Source: an uncultured Planctomycetaceae bacterium
GTDB lineage: Bacteria > Planctomycetota > Planctomycetia > Planctomycetales > Planctomycetaceae
NCBI GenBank assembly: GCA_913031625.1
Contig: CAJWGB010000025.1
Span: 1-37,299 of the forward strand
Direction: 5' to 3'
Length of the DNA stretch: 37,299 bases
Shown here: one piece after another, positions 33,232 through 37,299 of the stretch
Position numbering within the stretch: position 1 is the stretch's first letter
How the letters are laid out: the number at the start of each line of letters is the position of its first letter
Made by a program: the position numbers and the translations under genes
Notes under the pieces: model-generated
Databases searched by the model: none
The model's input: only the letters and a program-made list of their open reading frames with translations
Told to the model about the DNA's origin: nothing

Positions 33232-33315
33232 TCGTGCGACGTATTGCGACAAACGAGGGAAATACACGGGCATCTGTCACGTCGCGGGCGTTCAACACGG
33301 ATGCCGAGCTGATGG

Positions 33316-33351
33316 CCGCACCCTGGTGCGGAGGCGGTCCTGAAACAGGAC
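33316..33351. other. Two adjacent hairpins between convergent genes
   Basis: CCGCAC/GTGCGG (33316-33321 and 33326-33331, loop CCTG), and GTCCTG/CAGGAC (33337-33342 and 33346-33351, loop AAA). They lie in the 128-bp gap between the DUF1501 stop and the SUMF1-domain stop. Neither is followed by a T-tract, so this may be a rho-type or bidirectional termination region. Confidence 0.45.
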
Positions 33352-33359
33352 TTGCCTGA

Positions 33360-34382
33360 TTATTCTGGTGACGAGTCGTCCATAACGATACGGAATCCGT
33401 TCGTCTGGCTCGTCGCCGTTTCAATACCGTCGTGGCGACCGGAACTTCGGCAACTCAAGGCTGTATTGTACCAGCTGCCTCCTCGAACAACCCTCCACTT
33501 TCGTGGACCGTGACTTTGTGCCATCGGATTCGAATAGGCGTCTTCTGCAAACCAGTCGTTGCACCATTCACCGACGTTGCCATGCATGTCAAACATCCCA
33601 AACTCGTTGCGTCCGAAGCTTGCGACAGGAGCGGTGAAGGCGTGGCCATCGTCCCACGGTGCAGTCCCTGATGCTCGTGCAAAGGATTGCCGCAGCGAAT
33701 GGTCATTTGTATTTGCGTATTTTTGAAGGGTTTCCGGTCGGTTACCTGTGCTGAAGACTGTCTGCGTACCGCCGCGGCAGGCGAATTCCCATTCTTCCTC
33801 TGTTGGCAACCGAAAACGCTTACCGTGCTTCCTCGACAGCCAGTCGCAGTACGCCAGTGCATCAGCGTGACTCACACAAACGACCGGATGCTCTTCAGTC
33901 TGCGGAAACCCCGGTTCTCGCCAGTTGGTGTCAGGATCCAGCACGACCTCCCCCGTGTTGAGATCAAGACGATTGCTGCCGGCAGCATTCTGCTCTGCCT
34001 CTGTCACGTAGCCCGTGTCTTCCACGAAACGACGAAACTGTCCGACGGTGGTTTCGGTCTGACACATCCAGAACGGCTGCTGGATGCTCACCGTGTGGGG
34101 CGGCATTTCCGCCTGACGATACTGCAGCGGCACAGTGGCTACGGCTGACCCCATCTCGAATGATCCCGCAGGGATCAGGGTCATCGAGTGCTCACTGAAT
34201 TGGTGAGTGGGGCCTGCCGATTTGACCGTTGCCTGATCGGCGAATTCACCAGAAGAATCGGTTGAAAGAATCTGGCTGTCGTTCAGCCGGCAGCCTGTCA
34301 GAATGATCAGACAGACGCAGGCGACCAACGCGCACGAAGACGTCAACCATTGTGAGTGTCGAGGCTGCATCTCTGAGGACAT
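33360..34382 (-). CDS. SUMF1 (formylglycine-generating-enzyme-type) domain lipoprotein
   Basis: A protein of 340 residues with lipobox LTGC (Cys31), so it is probably membrane-anchored. The SUMF1/FGE-sulfatase domain spans about 65-335: MTLIPAGSFEMGS, TETTVGQFRRFVEDTGYVTEAE, NWREPGFPQTEEHPVVCVSHADALAYCDWLS, FRLPTEEEWEFACRGG, MFDMHGNVGEWCNDWF and WRVVRGGSWYN. The C-terminal catalytic pair of Cys in true formylglycine-generating enzymes is replaced here (YNTALSCRSSGRHDG has one Cys), so oxidation of sulfatase Cys is not supported; many planctomycete SUMF1 proteins are non-catalytic. The ATG follows the TPR gene stop by 9 bases, so the two form an operon. Confidence 0.88.
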   Translation of the reverse strand: MSSEMQPRHSQWLTSSCALVACVCLIILTGCRLNDSQILSTDSSGEFADQATVKSAGPTHQFSEHSMTLIPAGSFEMGSAVATVPLQYRQAEMPPHTVSIQQPFWMCQTETTVGQFRRFVEDTGYVTEAEQNAAGSNRLDLNTGEVVLDPDTNWREPGFPQTEEHPVVCVSHADALAYCDWLSRKHGKRFRLPTEEEWEFACRGGTQTVFSTGNRPETLQKYANTNDHSLRQSFARASGTAPWDDGHAFTAPVASFGRNEFGMFDMHGNVGEWCNDWFAEDAYSNPMAQSHGPRKWRVVRGGSWYNTALSCRSSGRHDGIETATSQTNGFRIVMDDSSPE

Positions 34383-34391
34383 TGCCTCAGG

Positions 34392-35774
34392 CTATTCTTC
34401 TTCCGGAAAGTCCGGAGCTCGTTCCACCTCTTCCGGAATGGCTTTGCCACTGAGGAAGTCATCGATCTCCTGCGCCTTCTGAAGGTCGGCTTTCGCTTCG
34501 CTGTTTCGGCCTTCTGACTGGTGCTCATCTGCTCGTGCACGGTAGGCTTTGGAGACGACCTCATCGAAGCGTTGAGCGGACTCGAAGTCTGAAATGGCCT
34601 CGTCGTACTGCTTCAGGGCGAACCACGCGTCTCCGCGGGCAGAGAACGCATCCGATGTTTGAGCGATGATAAGAGATTCATCCAGGTCCGAGATGGCTTC
34701 CTTAATCCTGCCAGTCTGCAGATATGCCTTCGCTCGACCTGTCAGTGCTTCTGTGTTGCCAGGGGAGAGTGCCAGCACGCGACCGTAGTCCTGCATCGCC
34801 ATGTCGAGTTCGTTGCCAAACATGAGGTGGTCCGCACGAAGCAGCCATGCCTCTACATTTTCGGGCTGCAGACGGGCCTTTTCCGAATACGCATTCAGTC
34901 GTGCCAGCCACTTCAGGCGAATGGTGTCTTCACTCGCTTTGTCGAAGGACTCCTGCTTCAACAGTGCCTCACGGCGATTCGTGAGCCAGCGTGCGTTGAG
35001 TGGTTCGATTTCAACTGCTCTTGAAAACGATTTGGCAGCTGAGGCAAATTCTTCCTGCTGCATGTATACAAGCCCCGAGTTGTTCCATGCTGTCGCGTAG
35101 TCCGGTCGGACTTTGACGGCCTGGTTGAGGTCAGCAATTGCGTCCTTCATCTTGTTCAGCTTCATGCGGGCGAAGCCTCGATTATTCCACGCATCGGCAT
35201 ACTTCCGGTCGGCTTCAATGGCCTTTGCGAATGCGGATTCAGCTTTCTTGTTTTCTTTTGCCGCGAGGTAAGCCAGTCCCTTGTTGTTCCATGCCTGCGG
35301 GAACTTTGGATCCAGTTCCAGAGCTTTGTCAAAGTCGCTCATCGCTTCGTTTGACGCACCGTGTGTCATCAGGAAGTAGCCGCGAATGTTGTATAGTCGA
35401 GCATCTTTCGGGCTGGCGGCGATGGCAAGCGAGAAGTCGGCCTGAGCGTTCGCGTTCTCGCCCATCAGCACGTAGACGTCCGCGCGAGCGTGAAAGAGTC
35501 TTGCATCCTGTGGATCGAGTCCGATCGCCTGGCTCAGCGCCTGAATGGCAGAAGCAAGCTGCCTCTGATTCGTGAGGTCCTGTGCCTTTTTAAGAAGGTC
35601 CTCAACAGCTTTGTTGCTGATGTCCTTCTTTAGTTTTGGCGTGCTGGCCTTTCCCTTGGACGGATTGTTAATGGAGAGCGGCACGCCGGCCTTGGACTCG
35701 GCGTCTTTGTCGCTCTTTCCACATCCGGAAACGGTAATTGAGGCCAGACACAGCAATATTATGAACGGGCGCAT
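34392..35774 (-). CDS. TPR-repeat lipoprotein
   Basis: A protein of 460 residues with a lipoprotein leader (MRPFIILLCLASITVSGC, lipobox VSGC) and GGAG 8 bases before the ATG. At least seven 34-residue TPR units cover residues 60-280 (QASAIQALSQAIGLDPQDARLFHARADVYVLMG style, e.g. AWNNKGLAYLAAKENKKAESAF and AWNNRGFARMKLNKMKDAIAD). Further units follow near 330-450. TPR proteins form protein-protein scaffolds; here it is probably periplasmic and outer-membrane anchored. The SUMF1-domain lipoprotein follows in the same operon, so the two may form a complex. Confidence 0.9.
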   Translation of the reverse strand: MRPFIILLCLASITVSGCGKSDKDAESKAGVPLSINNPSKGKASTPKLKKDISNKAVEDLLKKAQDLTNQRQLASAIQALSQAIGLDPQDARLFHARADVYVLMGENANAQADFSLAIAASPKDARLYNIRGYFLMTHGASNEAMSDFDKALELDPKFPQAWNNKGLAYLAAKENKKAESAFAKAIEADRKYADAWNNRGFARMKLNKMKDAIADLNQAVKVRPDYATAWNNSGLVYMQQEEFASAAKSFSRAVEIEPLNARWLTNRREALLKQESFDKASEDTIRLKWLARLNAYSEKARLQPENVEAWLLRADHLMFGNELDMAMQDYGRVLALSPGNTEALTGRAKAYLQTGRIKEAISDLDESLIIAQTSDAFSARGDAWFALKQYDEAISDFESAQRFDEVVSKAYRARADEHQSEGRNSEAKADLQKAQEIDDFLSGKAIPEEVERAPDFPEEE

Positions 35775-35901
35775 ACTGTTCGCTCCATCGAACGGTTGGC
35801 GGAATTTGGGCGAGTTTCTACGCGGAAACCGCGATTTGTGTCAATGTCGGCTCCGGGAGCTCTCCTGACAGTCACCGAATCCCGAGCACTTCGGGTGTAA
35901 A

Positions 35902-36867
35902 TCACTGCGCTTTCTGTGATTCTGTCGCGGCTCTGTCTGGCGAGTCAGCGGATTGCGGCGAATCCTGCGGCCTGGCTACGAGGAGGGCAACTCCCAGAAC
36001 GGCTACAACGGATCCGGTGATGGCCCGCCGAGTGATCTGCTGCTTCTGGAAGTACCACACCAGAGGAATTGCAAACAGCGGCGAGACGTTCAGCAGCGTA
36101 ATACAGACCGCGACAGAGCAATGAGCCTGGCATACCTGCGACAGCCAGATCCCCAGCCATGTGCCCATCGTTACTGCCGGGAGAAAGGCTTTGAGCAGTC
36201 CGGGGCGGCGAATCTCAGTCATAAGTGAACGAGTCCGCTTCAGACACAGCAATACGATGACAGCACCGACAGCGGCGACTACGAGCCGAATAAAGGCTGA
36301 TTCGACTGGCGTGCAATAGGCCAGTCCTTTCTTGGCAAAAATCTGTCCGACTGCCTGGCAGACGGCCCCCATGACTCCGAAAAAGATGCCGGCTTTGCGT
36401 GAACCAGGGTACAGTCCCGGTGCTTCGCTGGCCGCTCCCTTCTCTGAGACCACCCATGCGACAGCGGAGACAGTGATTAACATCCCTGCAATGTTGACCA
36501 GGGTGAGGTGCTCCTGTAGAAAGATCCACCCGAGGGCCGCTCCAAACAATGGTGCGGTCGTAAACACCACGAGGGATTCTCTGGGGCCCAGGATCTGCAG
36601 GCTCCGGAAGTAGCAGGTGTCTCCGAGTGTGATTCCGATGACTCCGCTGAATCCCAGCCACAGCCATGCTGATGTGTGAGCGGGCAGCCAGCTTTCCGAA
36701 TGTCCCAACAGGAAGATGACGCCCAGCTGAATCAGCAGAAAGGCACTGGCAATCACATTCTTGCTGCAGTTCATCTCCCATGCGGAGAGTCGCACTCTGC
36801 CGTATAGCAGGCTGGCGACTGCCCACAGCAGAGCTGCAGTCAGAGCGGCGGTTTCTCCAATTCCCAT
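35902..36867 (-). CDS. EamA/DMT family transporter
   Basis: A protein of 321 residues from the ATG at 36867; an open frame to 37038 has no membrane or family character in its extension. It has two EamA repeats with about ten hydrophobic helices: residues 3-23 (GETAALTAALLWAVASLLYG), LIQLGVIFLLGH, WLGFSGVIGITLGDTCYF, ESLVVFTTAPLFGAALGWIFL, NIAGMLITVSAVAWVV and, in the second half, GIFFGVMGAVCQAVGQIFA, FIRLVVAAVGAVIVLL, MGTWLGIWLSQ, SVAVCITLLNVSPLFAIPLVWYF and GSVVAVLGVALLVA. This drug/metabolite family exports or imports small molecules; the substrate is unknown. The gene is divergent from the ABC-F gene, with 198 bp between the starts. Confidence 0.9.
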   Translation of the reverse strand: MGIGETAALTAALLWAVASLLYGRVRLSAWEMNCSKNVIASAFLLIQLGVIFLLGHSESWLPAHTSAWLWLGFSGVIGITLGDTCYFRSLQILGPRESLVVFTTAPLFGAALGWIFLQEHLTLVNIAGMLITVSAVAWVVSEKGAASEAPGLYPGSRKAGIFFGVMGAVCQAVGQIFAKKGLAYCTPVESAFIRLVVAAVGAVIVLLCLKRTRSLMTEIRRPGLLKAFLPAVTMGTWLGIWLSQVCQAHCSVAVCITLLNVSPLFAIPLVWYFQKQQITRRAITGSVVAVLGVALLVARPQDSPQSADSPDRAATESQKAQ

Positions 36868-37065
36868 GGTGGCTCGTCTCGAAACAGAAAGATAACGGCA
36901 TCCTCCTGCCCGTTTGAGCGATTTTCGAGCCTCGTGTGCCGGGATTCTCAGTTTCCCGACGCAGGATGCTGTGATTCTCATCAGACGCTCGCCAGACGTC
37001 TTGATCGGTGAGCGTCCCGCCGGTACATAGTTCCGCATTCTTCCATTCGAATCGCGATCACTCTC

Positions 37066-37299
37066 ATGGCCGTTCTTCTACAGTTACTTGATGGAGTCAA
37101 AAGCTACGCTGACCAGCAGCTGCTGGACGGCGCCAGTGTCACCATTCATGACGGAATGAAGGTGGGGTTTATCGGACGAAACGGTGCCGGGAAGTCCACG
37201 CTGCTCAGAATTCTGCTCGGAGACGAAGAGCTGGACAGCGGGGAAGTCATTCGGGGTTCTCATCTGAAAGTGGGATACCTTCGTCAGCACGATCCCTTC
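37066..37299 (+). CDS. ABC-F family ATPase, N-terminal part, cut by window edge
   Basis: An ATG at 37066 opens a frame to the right edge (78 residues). The sequence MAVLLQLLDGVKSYADQQLL is followed by the Walker A motif GRNGAGKST (37-45) and RILLGDEELDSGEVIRGSHLKVGYLRQ with the Q-loop. This is the start of a soluble ABC-F protein (Uup/EttA/Sup-like) that acts on ribosomes or in stress tolerance. Which subgroup cannot be decided from this part. Confidence 0.88.
   Translation, partial: MAVLLQLLDGVKSYADQQLLDGASVTIHDGMKVGFIGRNGAGKSTLLRILLGDEELDSGEVIRGSHLKVGYLRQHDPF

Noticed and set aside
33360-34382. Genuine formylglycine-generating enzyme that activates the window's sulfatase
   Set aside because: Only one Cys remains at the active-site region, and the gene is 33 kb from the sulfatase.
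1-37299. CRISPR arrays, tRNA genes, insertion sequences or phage genes
   Set aside because: No regularly spaced repeats, no tRNA-like folds with T-loop consensus outside coding regions, and no transposase, integrase or phage motifs were seen in any frame.

Overview
The window most likely comes from a planctomycete of the Planctomycetaceae/Pirellulales type. Evidence includes two DUF1501 proteins, a PSCyt1-DUF1549-DUF1553 giant protein with CxxCH motifs, a secreted sulfatase, Tat-exported Gfo/Idh/MocA oxidoreductases, a Ser/Thr kinase with the planctomycete-style N-terminal segment, a DUF6263-like protein and many lipoproteins. I cannot name the genus from sequence alone. No tRNA, rRNA, CRISPR array, insertion sequence, phage gene or obvious island was seen. 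The region reads as ordinary chromosomal backbone with scattered accessory genes.

Layout. 1-5.7 kb: a secreted-hydrolase block, with a sulfatase (cut by the left edge), a type B carboxylesterase and an HExxH metalloprotease-like protein on the minus strand, divergent from a subtilisin-like protease. 5.7-10.2 kb: a minus-strand PSCyt/DUF1549/DUF1553 gene followed by its usual DUF1501 partner. 10.3-15.9 kb: a FabF-like ketosynthase, HflX (probable TTG start), QueC, a small amino-acid-kinase protein tightly coupled to a PhoB-type response regulator, and a Cys-rich small lipoprotein. 16-20.8 kb: a Ser/Thr kinase with a degenerate receiver-like tail, convergent with a very large TolC-like protein. 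21-24.3 kb: a terpenoid-cyclase-fold protein with a CxxCH motif, a Gfo/Idh oxidoreductase, a decayed receiver/histidine-kinase remnant, and a RbsD/FucU mutarotase with a perfect terminator. 24.4-28.5 kb: a DUF6263-like secreted protein, a 4-TM membrane protein followed by an 11-bp triplicate repeat, a lipoprotein and a FabH-fold ketosynthase. 28.5-33.2 kb: a flavin disulfide oxidoreductase, a Tat-type Gfo/Idh protein with a strong terminator, and a divergent second DUF1501 gene. 33.3-37.3 kb: a SUMF1-domain lipoprotein in tandem with a TPR lipoprotein, an EamA transporter, and the start of an ABC-F ATPase cut by the right edge.

Functionally the window mixes polymer and carbohydrate degradation (sulfatase, esterase, proteases, mutarotase, Gfo/Idh), planctomycete-specific surface proteins, signalling (kinase, response regulator) and housekeeping (HflX, QueC, ABC-F). 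I found no convincing new multi-gene defence or biosynthetic system. The best leads are the pseudo-receiver kinase, the kinase/regulator gene pair, the CxxCH cyclase-fold protein, the two orphan ketosynthases, the unusual peptidase pair, and a palindromic operator candidate between the Gfo/Idh and DUF1501 genes.
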